From the NCBI GenBank assembly GCA_021234155.1, contig JAJEKV010000025.1, positions 2,381,339-2,445,338 of the forward strand: a stretch of 64,000 nt of DNA, written 5' to 3'. The translations under genes were made by a program, and so were the position numbers. Below the pieces are notes generated by a model. That model ran no database searches. It was not told where the DNA came from and saw only the letters and a list, made by a program, of their open reading frames with translations. Shown piece after piece: positions 27,553 to 39,590 of this stretch. Positions within the stretch are counted from its first letter, which is position 1. Each line of letters opens with the position of its first letter. The DNA is from Isoetes taiwanensis. Its lineage: Eukaryota > Streptophyta > Lycopodiopsida > Isoetales > Isoetaceae.

Positions 27553-28372
27553 TCATTCCCATAAAGACTCGCAAATGAAATCCTCGTTTTCCATGTTGTC
27601 GACCGTGTTTGAGATCGAAGGAAGGCTGCTGCAAACATTATGGGACTGTGCTGCAGCTATGTTTTGCTGGATCATAGTAACAGGGGACTGAGTCTGAACT
27701 TGGGCTGCCACATTTGGCTCGTTAAAGGACTGAATTTGAACATGGGCTCCCACATCTGGCTCGTCAAATCCAACCTTGAAGGGAACAGCAAGCCTGTAGC
27801 TCGTCATCTGCTGCAAACTCAAGGATCTCTCATAGTTCTTGGCAGATCTCTGAGCAGAAACCCTCCAGAAGTTCTTGACTTCGTTATCAGTTCGACCAGG
27901 CAGCAGCTGTGCAATAAGAGACCACCTGATACAAACATACAACATAAAATCGCATCAACTGCGCATGTAGTTCGAACTAAACCCAAGTCAACGCTATTTA
28001 AGTACGTAAAAACCTGTTTCCATAAACAGACTGAAGCTGAAACACGAGATTTTCTTCCTCTGCCGAAAAATCTCCTCGTCTGATGCCAGGTCTCAAGTGG
28101 TTGACCCACCTAAGTCTACAGCTCTTCCCGGAACGGTCTAGTCCTGAAACAAACTTCTAGCTGGTATGAGAAAGAGGTTTTAAAGGGTTTTGAAAGGCTC
28201 AAAATCTGGTGAGATCTATGGTTAGATCTGGTTAAATCTGGTTACTTAGATCTGTCGGGAAGGCATTACCAGTTCGAAGGGGGACCTCCCTCCACTTGGA
28301 TGTTCCATGTTGGCTGACAAATGCATTGAGCTTCTCGTCCTCTTCAGGAGACCACAGACGTTTCTTCATCAT
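27553..28372 (-). CDS. R2R3-MYB transcription factor, three exons, intact
   Basis: Exons on the minus strand: 28372-28270, 28143-28014 and 27925-27553, all with GT...AG introns. The spliced frame is 201 codons with a stop at 27555-27553. R2 is [18 protein letters not shown]...W...GKSCRLRW, with its three spaced Trp. R3 starts GDFSAEEE (Phe for the first Trp, as usual in plant R3), continues ...[18 protein letters not shown] and ends NEVKNFW. Introns fall exactly at the two classic R2R3-MYB positions (after ...VPLRT-G and inside GNR). The C-terminal ~95 residues are Gln/Asn-rich with no repression motif I recognise, ending [12 protein letters not shown]. It would act in the nucleus, binding DNA as an activator or repressor; the target is unknown. 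The ATG at 28372 (or the next codon, also Met) directly precedes the R2 start. The splice phases match, which strongly favours a real gene. Confidence 0.92.
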
Positions 28373-28421
28373 TCTAGACTACAACTGTCGCACATACAGA
28401 AGCAGGTCGTAGACTGAGGCG

Positions 28422-28428
28422 TTTATAT
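28422..28428 (-). promoter_or_regulatory. Putative TATA box of the MYB gene
   Basis: ATATAAA on the minus strand (context CATAATATAAACGCC) about 50 bp upstream of the MYB ATG, giving a short leader of roughly 20-25 bases. A CACGTG G-box lies about 45 bp further upstream at 28471-28476. Confidence 0.5.
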
Positions 28429-28470
28429 TATGAGGAATCTGTATTCTATTCTATTCAAACAAAAAAAAAA

Positions 28471-28476
28471 CACGTG
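28471..28476. promoter_or_regulatory. G-box CACGTG upstream of MYB
   Basis: Palindromic CACGTG directly after a run of ten A. A plausible bZIP/bHLH site, but one six-base match is weak. Confidence 0.3.
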
Positions 28477-28479
28477 CCT

Positions 28480-29157
28480 GTCTTGTTCATACCTTGCATA
28501 TTTTGCATCTAAGAAACTCAAATACTCCCCCATGCACATCCTTACATTGCTGATTGCTCCATGTCCAAACTCCATTCGTCCACCACATTAGCCCCCCTTA
28601 AACTACTATAATTTCTATACTATTCATTCCTTTGATGGTTGATCTACTGATGTTGACATAGGTCAAATATTTTTGTTTAGAGTATCACTACAAGTTGGCA
28701 CCCGCATAAACATTATTTCATCCTGCACTGGAAGAATTATTTTCACGTACGAAATAGGTCCATGACTACCTCCATTCCAAAATCCTATGAAATTGTATGG
28801 AGAATCTCAGAATCTCAAATTGTAATCCTAATTTTTTATTTCCACGTAATATTCTGTAGATAAATGGTTGTACCTCTCATGTAAATGTATCTTTCATGTC
28901 ATGTGAAAAGCTCGGCTTATCATGGACGTTTCAACTTGCTAGTTTTGATACCTATTGCTCTTCATTACTCTCATTTATTGCTCAAAATTAGCGAACCATG
29001 GGATCGAGGAATATCTATAGAAATATGCCCTATCCCCATAATCGCCACCATTTGAATGTTCTCAATTCTTAGTTGACCACGTCTCATGTTTTAGTATCTC
29101 GTAATTGTTATCCCAAACAAAACACTTGTATAGCACAAGGTTTTGGGAACTGCAATC
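28480..29157. other. Intergenic region upstream of MYB
   Basis: AT-rich, with no ORF or repeat that I can support. Confidence 0.4.
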
Positions 29158-29526
29158 TTACCTGCATATACATTTGTCACTGAAAAAGCATAGGTTGATA
29201 ACATCAATTTTCACAAATGCACATCGACTACAAATTGAGACAGACAAATGGGCAGGCTTAAGTGGTGCGCGAGGATAGACTGTCAGTGTTGCCACCAGGG
29301 TGCCATTGAAGACGCATGCCAACTGCAGCAATCTCCAGCATTCAATCACATTCGAACCCGCTATACTGAGTTGATTCTGCCTAATCAGTTGCTTTACGCG
29401 TTGCTGACACAACCTCAATGGGTGTGCTAGGATCATTTCTCCAAGAAATAATGGATGCATGCACTCAGTTATGTCCTCAAACACAATACTGAGATTAAAA
29501 TGTATCATTGTATAGTCTCTCAGCAT
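29158..29526 (-). other. Possible unrecognised exon
   Basis: Open minus-strand frame of 122 codons (middle: SNVIECWRLLQLACVFNGTL, then VATLTVYPRAPLKPAHL). Near its 3' end a CAG|GTAAGA splice donor occurs at about 29165-29155. The composition is protein-like but I recognise no family and see no partner exon. It is part of no repeat in this window. Confidence 0.25.
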
Positions 29527-29589
29527 CCTATACTACCATGGGGTGGTTTTTAAATCTACGTATCTTTGTTTTGGGTCTCATAGGCCAAA

Positions 29590-30752
29590 TTTTTATTTAT
29601 TTATTTATTTTGAAGAATGAGAATCTATATTAAAAAGAAAGTATGATTACAATGGGAAGCTAAGGAAGATGGAGATACCCTCAAACCTCCTCCTTAACAT
29701 CATCACGCAATCTAGAAGTTAAATATTGATCATGTGGACGAGGCTTACGGTAGGAGCCCGCTCACCTCTGAAGACAATTTGTCATCTGTGTTTCCAAACT
29801 ACCCTATAGACTCAAGCCCTGCAAATATTGAATGCCCATTTTTTAAAGTGTGGCCACCTGGGAGGAAGAAGGCCAAGGAGGATTTGCTGGCTTGTGAGAC
29901 GATCGTGGAAAGGCGCACAAACGGATGCCCAAACGAGTTGGAGGTGATCACACAAGATGAGACAATACTCTAATGACTCCGGGGTGGTTCTGCAAAATGG
30001 AAACAACTCGCTTGAAAGAATGAACTCTGATGTTGATTCATAACACTTGATGCACAACTTGCCAAAGTAAAAGAGACTACTTTGGAGTAAAAGAGACTAC
30101 TACCCTGGACCAAACAAGCTGATGACTCGTGTCTGGAACTACCCATTGCCAATGAGGTGAAGGAGGCAGAGGAGGCTGCAAAGTGAGATGCTTGTAGCTA
30201 TTCTTAACGAAGTGCTTATCCCAAGAAACATCGACTGTAAACAGCCTTCTAGGAAGTCCTCATATGCCAAAATTGAGAATTGAGCCTCGGGAGATTAGTA
30301 TGCCTTATGACCTGGGGATGATGATCTGACCTTCTTTGCAACACGTAGTTTCTACAATGAAGCCTAGCAAATCTGTGTTATGCGTGCATGTTTGCATAGC
30401 ATCTGCCATGTTTGGCTGCAACTCTTGAATTTCCCGCGGCCCCATTAAACCAGATGAAGCTACCATCTCCAAGAACCTCAAGAAAACCATATTCAAAGAG
30501 AAGCTTCTATAGCCTATTGTTCCTTCTCAAGTCCAGAAACAATATCGTCATCCGGAGGGAACCTGTCAGTTGCCTCCTCAACCATATTAAAATCTCCAAG
30601 AGAGCAACCATGCAACATTGTCTCTCTATTTTTGCATCCTATTCCTTAGAGAAGCTCACATAGATGCCCTCTAGGCACATTGGACGCATAAATATTGACA
30701 ATGCCTCACTCGTAACCATCTTGCTTCCACTTAATCACCGTCGATTTGCCCC
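29590..30752 (-). pseudogene. LINE fragment: endonuclease end and 3' end, cut by CACTA-I
   Basis: Minus-strand LINE (non-LTR retrotransposon). From the CACTA junction it reads a decayed AP-endonuclease with the LGDFNMVEEATDR motif (30565-30600). The RT domain is missing. A zf-RVT-like C-terminal piece follows (ESLEYCLILCDHLQLVWASV near 29990-29925, then LTSQQILLGLLPP). The 3' end is at about 29590 with an (AAAT)n-type tail. Stops and frameshifts throughout. The 5' half continues across the CACTA-type element at 39883-40620. Confidence 0.75.
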
Positions 30753-30755
30753 ACT
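30753..30755. other. Target-site duplication ACT, left of CACTA-I
   Basis: ACT directly precedes the element, and ACT at 39880-39882 follows it. The empty sites at 43464-43466 and 61620-61622 show a single ACT. Confidence 0.9.
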
Positions 30756-30779
30756 CACAACAAGAAAATGGTCATTTAG

Positions 30780-30992
30780 CGACGTCTATAGCGACGTCTG
30801 AACGACGTCTATGCGACGTCCCGACGTCGCGCGACGCGTCTCCGGGACGTCGTTGCGGAACCCGTCGCGACGCGACGGCGTCGCATCGCGACGTCGGCGG
30901 CGTCGCTCGGACGTCAGCAGGGCGTGACTTCGGGCGTGACTCGGGGCGTCGCTCGGCGTCCGCGCGACGGCGATGGCGTCGCGTGCGACGTG
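30780..30992. repeat. Left subterminal GACGTC/CGTCGC repeats of CACTA-I
   Basis: About 210 bp made almost entirely of GCGACGTC, GACGTCT and CGTCGCG variants, GC-rich and partly palindromic. In En/Spm elements such arrays bind the element's own DNA-binding protein; that role is inferred here. Confidence 0.75.
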
Positions 30993-31003
30993 GTGGACGA
31001 AAA

Positions 31004-31024
31004 AAAAATAAAAAAAAAAAAAAA

Positions 31025-31075
<51 letters not shown>
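31004..31075. repeat. Poly(A) tract in CACTA-I
   Basis: About 70 bases of A with rare T, directly after the GC-rich subterminal array. Lengths differ in copies II (44834-44914) and III (62979-63055), as expected of a slippage-prone run. Confidence 0.9.
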
Positions 31076-31077
<2 letters not shown>

Positions 31078-31221
31078 ATTTTAATAGTTAGTTACAATAT
31101 CATATACAAAGAGGCTTAGTAGTGGCTATCTTTACGTGTTCCCTGTTAGGGGATAACCCGTATAGCCAATTCTATAACAATACGACCAATATTAGACAAT
31201 GACATTCAAAGTTAACGTGAA

Positions 31222-31690
31222 CTAAGAGTTTATAGCACTTACGATTCTATTTCGGCCGCCAGAACCCAAGTGAGACGGAATTCGTTTGTTTGAAGTTGCC
31301 TTGGCGGTCAGGCGGAGGCGAGATGTTTTTCTTGGAATCCTTTGCACGTTCGAAAGTGATGATCGATTGCAAAGGAATACAACATGACAAGTTAAATGTC
31401 TTATTTCAATTGAGCGAATGGCAACAAATAACAAATACCTTGATATCTTCCTTATGGGACGAGATTAAGTGGTTTAGGGACCTTTGACCAATCGCCTCCC
31501 AATTTTTGGCATTCGACTTCAATTTTGCAATCACTCTTTGCCTTTTCTATAAATCGATAGATTAACACAAAACAAAAGAATAAAAATAAGACTATGACTA
31601 GGTCATGTACCTTCTTTTTTGGCGGCTCCCCCATCATCGAAATGAGCCCCTTCCAAACTGGATTAGTCGGATTAAAAGTTAGAGTTGGCT
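31222..31690 (-). pseudogene. Possible decayed coding segment of CACTA-I
   Basis: On the minus strand short frames are separated by intron-like joints: NPTNPVWKGLISMMGEPPKK before AAG|GTACATG near 31610; then QRVIAKLKSNAKNWEAIGQR...HLISSHKEDIK before |GTATTTG near 31440; then TFERAKDSKKN and a QTNS...LGSGGRN-type stretch to about 31240. The NF/KQTN...GSGG end recalls plant transposase (PF03004-like) C-termini, but the match is by eye only. All three element copies keep this segment. Weak. Confidence 0.25.
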
Positions 31691-31754
31691 AACATACACT
31701 TTAGGGTTATAAGCTAGATTTGGCCACCTCTACCTAAGAATTACAAGAAAAGTC

Positions 31755-32045
31755 GACTTGGACCCGAACACAGTGGGTCTCCACTTTCGTAGTGGAGCCT
31801 ACCGTGCCCTTGAACAAGCCACTACAATTTTATTTTAAACCTAAAAATAACAAGTGGTCGTGGACTTCAACCTCGCACGTGGCCCTCTCCACTCTAGGTG
31901 GGCCGTGGAGTGCCCCCTTGAACAAGCCACTCCTTAACCTAGGAAAAATATATGATCGTAGTGAAGTGGACTTGAACGGGTACATGGTCCTCCCCACTCT
32001 AGGTGGGTGGGCCCGTGCCTTGAACAAGCCACTCCATCAATTTTT
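31755..32045. repeat. Three imperfect ~115-bp repeats in CACTA-I
   Basis: Each unit has GTGGACTTSAAC, a CTCTAGGTGG-type piece and CCTTGAACAAGCCACT, at about 31757, 31858 and 31967. The same set is at 45590-45870 and 63735-64000. Confidence 0.75.
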
Positions 32046-32159
32046 TTAACCCGCTTAAAATTATATAAAAATAAAATGCAAGCGCGATCAACTTACCAAA
32101 AGAAGGACGTGTGTAACAAGATCCTGAGGGTCCAAATCGAAATAGAAAGCAACAAAGAG

Positions 32160-32490
32160 TTAGAAGAATAAGAACGGAAAAAAAAGATCGAAGAAGAAAC
32201 AAAAAAAAAAAGATGAACAAATAGTAAAACAAGAAAAAAAAAAAAAATGAATGAATCAAAGAAGAAGAGAAGGGTGGGAGAAAGAAGAGAAGGGGAAAGA
32301 GGAGAAAAAAGAAATTAGGGGAAGAAAGAGAAGAATGGAAGAAATAAGAGAATGAAATGGAAGAAGATAGAAGAATGGAAGAATGGAAGAGTGAAATAAG
32401 GGAAGAATCGAAGAAAGAAATGAGGAAAGAAGGAAAAAGAAGAAGAATGCAGAAACAAGAAGAAGAAAAAGAAGGAAAGAGATAGAAAAA
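32160..32490. repeat. Purine-rich (GAA/GGAA) block in CACTA-I
   Basis: About 330 bases almost purely A and G on the plus strand (GAAGAATGGAAGAA variants). It gives spurious Phe/Ser ORFs on the minus strand. Corresponds to 46005-46335. Confidence 0.85.
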
Positions 32491-32689
32491 AAAATTTGAA
32501 ATCTACACTAAATCATTCAATCCAAAAAACCATTCAATCCAAAAAGCATGATCTACTAACCTTAAAAAGAGTGCTTGCAAGTCGTTCAAGGTCGTAGCGC
32601 CGAAGATCGCCCAAAATAGTCGATAGAAGGAAGCCTAGGAATGGTCCCGGAAAAGACGGCCCGCGGGACTGTAAAAAACACACGGCGTC

Positions 32690-32850
32690 GCATGCGACGT
32701 CAGCGGACGTCGCAGATGCGCCCGTAATTTTGAAAATAAAATATATCGATTTCAAAATCGTATATCGATTTCAAAATCGTATATACGGTTTAACGTCGCA
32801 TGCGGCGATGTCCGCTGACGATTTTATTTTGTTATAGCGACGTCTCACAC
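32690..32850. repeat. Palindromic block with GACGTC sites in CACTA-I
   Basis: Two hairpin-prone CGATTTCAAAATCG units in tandem (32745-32785) flanked by GCGACGTC sites in both orientations, so the element's terminal motif recurs about 2 kb inside it. Similar blocks at 46500-46680 and 50870-51010. Confidence 0.7.
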
Positions 32851-33029
32851 TTTTTAATTTTTGGTGCCTTTTTTTCATCGATGGTCATGAAAGTTTGTCC
32901 TTATGCTAATTTGGACATTCCCGAGCCATATATGCAGATCAAAAATCACATTACGGATTTAACCAATCTTCTAGTGCTACTACTTACGAATGTTTGAGCA
33001 CGGGGTGGCATGTTTGAGCACGGGTGGCG

Positions 33030-36000
33030 GTTTGATAAGTTCTCCGGACGGATGTTGGATTTTTTTGGCCCTTATCGAGCGAGGCCCCTTGAGCGAAGGA
33101 TTCAGCGGTGGGATAGGGGAACCGAGATCCGGGAGTGTGGTCTTTAGCGTCGGCCCGGTGGCTGCCGAGGAAAGGTTGCAGCCTCGGGAAACTTTTTGGG
33201 GCTCGCCTCACGGGGTCCGGACTCTCCTCTAATGAGGTGGCCTTGCAAGGTCCCGGCCTTGTTTGACTTGGGCAAGTGTGCCATTTCGGCTGCCCAACAA
33301 CAACATTTGCCGGACCGTTCTAATGCAAACACTTTGATCTAAACCTTGTCCAGGAAATTTTGAAAACTGGCCTGTATGTTGGCGATGACTTAGGAAGCCT
33401 GCTGACAAAAAATCAGAATTTAATTCCGTACTATGCATTAATTACGAATTTATGAATGTCTTGCTATTGCAAAAGTCGCCCTTTCCTTCTAAGCGCCACA
33501 AGCGGAGGTCTGGATCCAAACTCCATTCCGTCGGTTCCCTTGCCAGCGTTCTCAACTGCATCTTATCGGCCAAGTCCCAAGTGCAAACGACCAAAACTCG
33601 GCACCCAAAACGCAAAACCCCGCTAGAACCGGCGGCAACTCATAGGGTTTACGTTTGGAGGCTCTATCCTTGTCAGATTCGACTAGGACCTTGCGCCGTG
33701 TCTTGACGTAGAGGGGGGGTGTTGACGCCAGAGCACGGACCCTAAAAACCATCCGGAAGCAGCTTGCCCCAAAAGTCCTCTCCCGAAGGCCCCCTGGCGA
33801 CGGACGGGCAACTTCCCCTCTCCGGAATCGTGATTCGGCTCGCCAATGGACTCTTAGGCGTCGACATTGCCTTGGGGACCAAGTTTCATGTCCAAAAGAC
33901 CACCCCTTCTCGAGGTAGCGTCAAACTATCTCATGTCCAACACACTCGTAGTCAATTGGCCTAGGAGGTGGCTGTCGAATACTGCAACGTAGGGCGTAAG
34001 TGTTTCTTTCTTTTGCAAAACTGACCATGCAACTTGGTCTCTAGGGTAATTTCGGTCTCCCGGACGATGTGGCGAAGTCGAATCGCCATTCGAGCCTCCA
34101 TAATGTCCGAACGACAAAACACTTTGGTTTCTACACGGCCGACCCGGGACGCCGCGGGTTTGATAAGTTCTCACGGACGGATGTTGGATTTTTGGACCTT
34201 ATCGAGACAGGGCCCCTTGAACGAAGGATTCAAGCGTTCCGGATAGGGGAACCGAGATCAGGGAGTGTGGTCTTTAGCGCACGCCCCCGGTGGCTGCCAG
34301 GAAAAGGCTGCCTCGGGGAAACTTTTGGGGCTCGCCTCCTGGGGTCCGGACTCTCCCCTCTAATGAGGTGGCCTTGCAAGTTCCTGGCCTTATTTGACTT
34401 GGGCAAGTGTGCCAGCTCGGCTGCCCAACAACAGGCTGCCGGACCGTTCTAATGCAAACACTTTGATCTAAACCTCGTCCAGAAATTTTTGGCTCTGTAT
34501 GTTGGCGATGACTTAGGAAGCCTGCTGACAAAAAAATCAGAATTTAATTTCGTACTATGCATTAATTACGAATTTATGAATGTCTTGCCTCTTTGCAAAG
34601 GCTGCCATTTCCTTCTAAGCGCCACAGCGGGGGAGGAGTACAGATCAAACTCCATTCCGTCCGGTTCCCTTGCTTGGCGTTCTCAAGCGCATCTTATCGG
34701 CCAAGTCCCAAGTGCAAGCGACCAAAACTTCGGCACCCAAAACGCAAACCACGCTAGAACACGGCAACTCATAGGGTTTACGTTTGGGAGGCTCTATCCT
34801 TGTCGATTCGACTAGGACCTTGTAGATGTCTTGGCGTAGAGGGGGGTGTTGGCCTTGAGCACGGACCCTAAAACCATCCGGAAGCGGCTTGCCCCAAAGT
34901 CCTCTCCGAAGGCCACGGGCGACGGGACGGGCAACTTCCCTCTCCGGGAATCGTGATTCGGCTCGCCAATGGACTTTAACGCGTCGACATTGCCCACGGG
35001 ACCAAGTTTCATGGCCAAAAGACCACCCCTTCTCGAGGTAGCGTCAAACTATCTCATGTCCAACACACTCGTAGTCAATTGGCCTAGGAGGTGGCTGTCG
35101 AATACTGCAACGTAGGGCGTAAGTGTTTCTTTCTTTTGCAAAACTGACCGTGCAACTTGGTCTCTAGGGTAATTTCGGCCTCCGGACGATGTAAGTCGAA
35201 TCGCCATTCAGGGAACCTCCGCAATGTCCGAACGACAAAAACACTTTGGTTTCTACACGGCGACCGCGGGGCGCTTGGCGGTTTGATAAGTTCTCTCCGG
35301 ACCGGATGTTGGATTTTTTGGACCTTATCGAGGCGGGGCCCTTGAGCGAAGGATTCAGCGGTGGGATGGGGGAACCGAGATCCGGGAGTGTGGTCTTTAG
35401 CGTCGGGCCCCGTGGGAGCCGAGGAAAAGGCGCCTCGGGGAAACTTTTTGGGGCTCGCCTCCTGGGGTCCGACTCTCCCCTCTAATGAGGTGGCCTTGCA
35501 AGGTCCTGGCCTTATTTGACTTGGGCAAGTGTGCCATTTCGGTGCCCAACAACAGGCTGCCGGACCGTTCTAATGCAAACACTTTGATCTAAACCTTGTC
35601 CAGAAAATTTTGAAAACTGGCCTGTATGTTGGCGATGACTTAGGAAGCCTGCTGAAAAAAATCAGAATTTAATTCCGTACTATGCATTAATTACGAATTT
35701 ATGAATGTCTTTACTCTTGCAAAAAAGCGCCCTTTACTTCTAAGCGCCACAACGGGAGGAGTACAGATCCAAACTCCATTCCGTCAGTTCCCCTTGCTTC
35801 AGCGTTCTCAAACTGCATCTTATCGGCCAAGTCCCAAGTGCAAGCGACCAAAACTTCGGCACCCAAAACGCCAAACCACCGCTAGAACACGGCAACTCAT
35901 AGGGTTTACGTTTGAGAGGCTCTATCCTTGTCGATTCGACTAGGACCTTGCGCCGTGTCTTGGCGAGGGGGTGTTGTTGCTTGTTACGGACCCTAAAACC

Positions 36001-39000
36001 ATCAGGAAGCAGCTTGCCCCAAAGTCCTCTCCAGAAGGCTGGCCGGCGGCGGGCGGGCAACTTCCCTCTCCGGAATCGTGATTGGCTCACGCCAATGGAC
36101 TCGGAACGTCGACATTGCCTTGGGGACCAAGTTTCATGTCCAAAGACCACCCCTTCTCGAGGTGGCGTCAAACTATCTCATGTCCAACACACTTTCGTAG
36201 TCAATTGGCCTAGGAGGTGGGCAGCCGAATCTTTACAGCGTAGAGGTAAGTGTTTTCTTTCTTTTGCAAAACTGGCCGTGCAACTTGGTCTCTAGGGTAA
36301 TTCGGCCTCCCGGACGATGTGGCGGTCGAATCGCCATTAAGACGCCCAATGTCCGAACGACAAAACACTTTGGTTTCTACGATTTAGACCGGGGCGGCAG
36401 CGGTTTGATAAGTTCTCGCGGGACGGATGTTGGATTTTTGGACCTTATCGAGGCGGGGCCCTTGAGCGAAGGATTCAGCGGTCGGATAGGGGAGGCCGAG
36501 ATCGGGAGTGTGGCCTTTAGCGTCACGGCCCCCCGGGGAGTTTTGCCGGGGAAAGGTCGCCTCGGGGAAACTTTTGGGGCTCGCCTCCGGGGTCAGGACT
36601 CTCCCCTCTAATGAGGTGGCCTTGCAAGGTCCTGGCCTTATTTGACTTGGGCAAGTGTGCCATTTCGGCTGCCCAACAACGGTGCTGCGGACCGTTCTAA
36701 TGCAAACACTTTGATCTAAACCTTGTCCAGGAAATATTGAAAACGCCAGTATGTTGGCGATGACTTAAGAAGCCTGTGACAAAAAAATCAGAATTTAATT
36801 CCGTACTATGCATTAATTACGAATTTATGAATGTCTTGCTACCGCAAAAGCGCCCTTTACTTCTAACTACCACAGCGGGAGAGATGCAGATCAAACTCCA
36901 TTCCGGTCGGTTCCCCTTGCTTCAGCGTTCTCAAGCGCATCTTATCAGCCAAGTCCCAAGTGCAAGCGACCAAAACTTCGGCACCCAAAATGCAAACCAC
37001 CGCTAGAACACGGCAGCTCATAGGGTTTACGTTTGGAGGCTCTATCCTTGTCCGGTCGACTAGGACCTTGTAGGTGTCTTGACATAGAGGGGTGTTGGCC
37101 GCCCGAACCACGGACCCTAAAAACCATCGGGCGGCTTGCCCCAAAGTCCTCTCCGAAGGCCTGGCGGCGGACGGGCAACTTCCCCCTCTCGGAATCGTGA
37201 TTCGGCTCACGCCAATGGACTCGAACGTCGACATTGCCACGGGGACCAAGTTTCATGGCCAAAAGACCACCCCTTCTCGAGGTAGCGTCAAACTATCTCA
37301 TGTCCAACACACTTTCGTAGTCAATTGGCCTAGGAGGTGGTGTCGAATCTTTAGCGTAGGGCGTAAGTGTTTCTTTCTTTTGCAAAAGCGGCCGTGCAAC
37401 TTGGTCTCTAGGGTAATTTCGGCCTCGGACCCGATGTGGCTTAAGTCGAATCGCCATTCGGACCCTCCGCAATGTCCGACGACAAAACACTTTGGTTTCT
37501 ACGCGATTCGGCCGACCGGGATGCTTCAGCGGTTTGATAAGTTCTCCGCGAGCGGATGTTGGATTTTTGGACCTTATCGAGGCGGGGCCCTTGAGCGAAG
37601 GATTCAACGGTCGGATAGGGGAACCGAGATCCGGGAGTGTGGTCTTTAGCGTACGACCCCGGGGGAGCGCTGCCAGGAAAGGCTGCCTCGGGAAACTTTT
37701 TGGGGCTCGCCTCCTGGGGTCCGGACTCTCCCCTCTAATGAGGTGGCCTTGCAAGGTTTTGGCCTTATTTGACTTGGGCAAGTGTGCATTTCGGCTGCCC
37801 AACAAATTTTGCGGACCGTTCTAATGCAAACACTTTGATCTAAACCTTGTTGAAAAATTTTGAAAAGCGGCTTTGTTTGTTGGCGATGACTTAGGAAGCA
37901 CGACGACAAAAATCAGAATTTAATTCCGTACTATGCATTAATTACGAATTTATGAATGTCTTGCTCTTTTTGCAAAAGGCGCCCTTTACTTCTTCTAAGC
38001 AAGGAGGGAGAGTACAGATCCAAACTCCATTCCATCGGTTCCCTTGCTTGGCGTTCTCAAGCGCATCTTATCGGCCAAGTCCCAAGTGCAAAGGACCAAA
38101 ACTTCGGCACCCAAAAGCGCAAACCACTGCTAGAACACGGCAACTCATAGGGTTTACGTTTTGGAGGCTTTATCCTTGTCGGTCGACTAGGACCTTGGGC
38201 GCCGTGTCTTGGCGTAGAGGGGGTGTTGGCCTTGAGCCACGGACCCTAAAACCATCCGGGCGGCTTGCCCCAAAGTCCTCTCTCGAAGGCCCGGCAGCGG
38301 ACGGGCAACTTCCCCTCTCGGAATCGTGATTGGCTCGCCAATGGACTCGGAGCGTCGACATTGCCACGGGGACCAAGTTTCATGGCCAAAAGACCACCCC
38401 TTCTCGCGGTGGCGTCAAACTATCTCATGTCCAACACACTCGTAGTCAATTGGCCTAGGAGGGGTGGGCTGCCGAATCTTTATAGCGTAGGGCGTAAGTG
38501 TTTCTTTCTTTTGCAAAACTGACCGGGTGCAACTTGGTCTCTAGGGTAAATTCGGCCTCCGGACGATGTGGCGAAGTCGAATCGCCATTAGGAGCCTCTT
38601 AATGTCAGAACAACAAAACACTTTGGTTTCTACATGAATGGGCCGCGGGGACGCCAGCGGTTTGATAAGTTCTCGGACGGATATTGGATTTTTTGGACCT
38701 TATCGAGCCGGGGCATTTGAGCGAAGGATTCAGCGGTGGGATAGGGGAGGCAGAGATCAGGGAGTGTGGTCTTTAGCGTCTGACCCCTCCGTGAGGCTGC
38801 CGAGGGAAAGGTCGCCTCGGGAAACTTTGTGGCTCGCCTCTTGGGGTTGGACTCTCCCCTCTAATGAGGCGGCCTTGCAAGGTCCTGGCCTTGTTTGACT
38901 TGGGCAAGTGTGCCAATTTCGGTACTGCCCAACAACAGTTTGCCGGGGCCGTTACTAATGCAAACACTTTGATCTAAACCTTGTGCGGAAATTTTGAAAG

Positions 39001-39120
39001 CTGGCATATGCGTTGGCGATGACTTAAGAAGCCTGCTGACAAAAAATCAGAATTTAATTCCTTACTATGCATTAATTACGAATTTATGAATGTCTTACTT
39101 CTTGCCCAACAACGGTGCCT
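33030..39120. repeat. Array of six ~1.12-kb tandem units in CACTA-I
   Basis: Units start at GTTTGATAAG: 33030, 34158, 35281, 36403, 37532 and 38660 (spacing 1122-1129). Each has the same landmarks: GGATAGGGGAACCGAGATC, TGACTTGGGCAAGTGTG, CTATGCATTAATTACGAATT and CCAATGGACTC. Frames on either strand shift from unit to unit and none is conserved across units, so I read the array as non-coding. Confidence 0.9.
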
Positions 39121-39590
39121 AGGCCCAGTTCAATGCTACCTATTTGATCAGAACTTTATCAGGAAATTCTAAAAATTTGCCTGTATCTTTGGGGATGACA
39201 TAGGAAGCCAACCGACAAAAAAATCAGAATTTAATTCCATACCATGCATTAATTACGAATTTATGAAGCATGAATGCAAAAGAAGCATAACTAAAAATTA
39301 CGCATCGAAAAAAGGTGGAATTTTGACAAAGCGGTTACGCGTCTTGCCGGTGCGGACATGAGAAAAACATTTCACTAGGATATGCGGTGTTGGTGCCGCG
39401 ATGAAATAGCTCACGAGTCTTCTAGAGCTCACATGCCGCCAAAAAGTTCTCTTCACGAAGGCCTGGCGATGGGCGAGCAATTTCCCCTCTCAAAACCATG
39501 ATTTGGCTCTTCCAATGGACTCGAATATCGACATTCCACAGGGACCAACTTTCGTGGCGAAGACCACCCTTGTTCTCCAAAAAGAACAAA
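39121..39590. repeat. Diverged partial array unit in CACTA-I
   Basis: Order and landmarks of an array unit are kept (CAGAATTTAATTCCATACCA, CTTCCAATGGACTC, GACCAACTTTCG) but it is clearly more diverged than the six units before it. This is likely the ancestral edge of the array. Counterpart at 57240-57715. Confidence 0.75.

Noticed and set aside
31999-32259. Phe-rich minus-strand ORFs at purine blocks (also 45922-46297 and 50420-50641)
   Set aside because: Composition artefact of GAA-rich sequence.
33030-39120. CRISPR-like regular repeats
   Set aside because: Units are 1.1 kb, contiguous and lie in a plant transposon; there are no short repeats with spacers and no cas genes.
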